Part shown: positions 6,573-7,008 of the stretch, piece by piece
Numbering within the stretch: the first letter of the stretch is position 1
How the letters are laid out: each line of letters begins with the position of its first letter
Assembly (NCBI GenBank): GCA_022706175.1
Contig: JAKJDB010000135.1
Location: forward strand, 1 to 7,008
Length of the DNA: 7,008 nt
Direction: 5' to 3'
From: Candidatus Zhuqueibacterota bacterium
GTDB lineage: Bacteria > KSB1 > UBA2214
Position numbers and translations under genes: made by a program
The notes under the pieces: model-generated
Told to the model about the DNA's origin: nothing
What the model saw: the letters and a program-made list of their open reading frames with translations, nothing else
Databases searched by the model: none

Positions 6573-7008
6573 ATGCCATCAAGAATCACGCCACTGGATG
6601 TAAAAACCTACGCCGACGCCGGCCTTTACCACGTGGGGGAGCAGATCTACGACAACGGTCTGGTCCGGCATCGCTTTCAGTCCTCCTATGGTCTGCAAGC
6701 CATTGTCAAGGGCAAGGACAAGTATCGCGTCGAGGTGGTCGTGGAGGGCGAAAAGCTCTTCGGCCGCTGCACCTGTCCGGCCGGCAGCGGCCGGTGCGAA
6801 CATCAGGTGGCGCTTTTATTGTGCTGGCTGAACGAACCACAGACCTTCATCAGTCAGCAAGATCTGCGCAAGGCCATCCGCAGCCAGGATAAAAACAACC
6901 TGGTGGATGTGCTGATCAACCTGATCGAAGTGTTTCCGGAACTGTCGCTTTTTTTCATTCAGCCGGCCGATGCCGACGAGCTCACCGCCATCCGCGAAGA
7001 AGTGGCGG
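6573..7008 (+). CDS. SWIM zinc-finger protein, N-terminal part (runs off the window)
   Basis: The frame stays open for 145 codons to the window end, so the gene continues beyond it. Residues about 10-60 form a beta-rich lead-in (YHVGEQIYDNGLVRHRF, then YGLQAIVKG and YRVEVVVEG) that precedes the zinc finger in this class. The SWIM motif is C66-x-C68-x6-C75-x-H77 (CTCPAGSGRCEHQVALLL), the CxCx(n)CxH pattern predicted to bind zinc and to mediate nucleic-acid or protein contacts. Residues after about 85 look helical. In many bacteria such an N-terminus belongs either to a stand-alone SWIM protein or to a larger SNF2-type helicase; the missing part decides between them. It follows the membrane-protein gene by 46 bases without a terminator, so the two are probably co-transcribed. 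Confidence 0.85.
   Translation, partial: MPSRITPLDVKTYADAGLYHVGEQIYDNGLVRHRFQSSYGLQAIVKGKDKYRVEVVVEGEKLFGRCTCPAGSGRCEHQVALLLCWLNEPQTFISQQDLRKAIRSQDKNNLVDVLINLIEVFPELSLFFIQPADADELTAIREEVA

Noticed and set aside
5969..6589. 206-codon - strand ORF over the membrane-protein gene
   Set aside because: It is antisense to a gene with a good ribosome binding site and clear membrane helices, and its translation resembles no family.
1..7008. Defence system, mobile element, CRISPR, tRNA or riboswitch
   Set aside because: On reading both strands I saw no transposase, integrase, terminal repeats, repeat-spacer units, cloverleaf or SAM/cobalamin riboswitch-like leader; base composition is even apart from the 5806-5850 gap.

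Overview
The window is an ordinary, gene-dense stretch of a bacterial chromosome, moderately GC-rich by eye, with every supported gene on the + strand. I see no RNA gene, mobile element, CRISPR array or integration site. The gene families suggest an uncultured member of the FCB/KSB1/Calditrichota-like Gram-negatives. The evidence is a secreted TolB-type propeller joined to an outer-membrane barrel, a GWxTD-family exported protein, and a fused homocysteine methyltransferase/MTHFR. This placement is an inference from gene content, not a phylogenetic result.

Layout. Positions 1-2591 hold the rest of one large cell-envelope gene whose start lies outside the window: the tail of a peptidase-MA-like region, a six-bladed WD40/PD40 (TolB-like) propeller, then an Omp85/BamA-like outer-membrane barrel. 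Its reading frame is broken near 1326-1354, so it reads as two ORFs. The frame change needed is +1, and the in-frame stop sits in the sequence CTT TGA, the same slip codon and stop that E. coli prfB uses for programmed +1 frameshifting. An indel (mutation or assembly error) remains the simpler explanation. Positions 2594-4468 encode a bifunctional homocysteine S-methyltransferase/5,10-methylenetetrahydrofolate reductase, starting 2 bases after the barrel's stop codon. Positions 4522-5805 encode an exported GWxTD-domain protein with a variant motif (GWKSD).

An AT-rich gap (5806-5920) carries the best promoter candidate of the window. It precedes a small two-helix membrane protein with a possible bacterial PH-like domain (5921-6526) and then a SWIM zinc-finger protein (6573 to the window end, truncated). 

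Functionally there are two envelope proteins (propeller/barrel and GWxTD), one methionine/one-carbon enzyme between them, and a second probable transcription unit with a membrane protein and a SWIM protein. Close spacing suggests that 1-5805 may be co-transcribed, but nothing links the methionine enzyme to the envelope proteins mechanistically. I did not find a clearly new multi-gene system; the frame junction at about 1350 is the item most worth checking.
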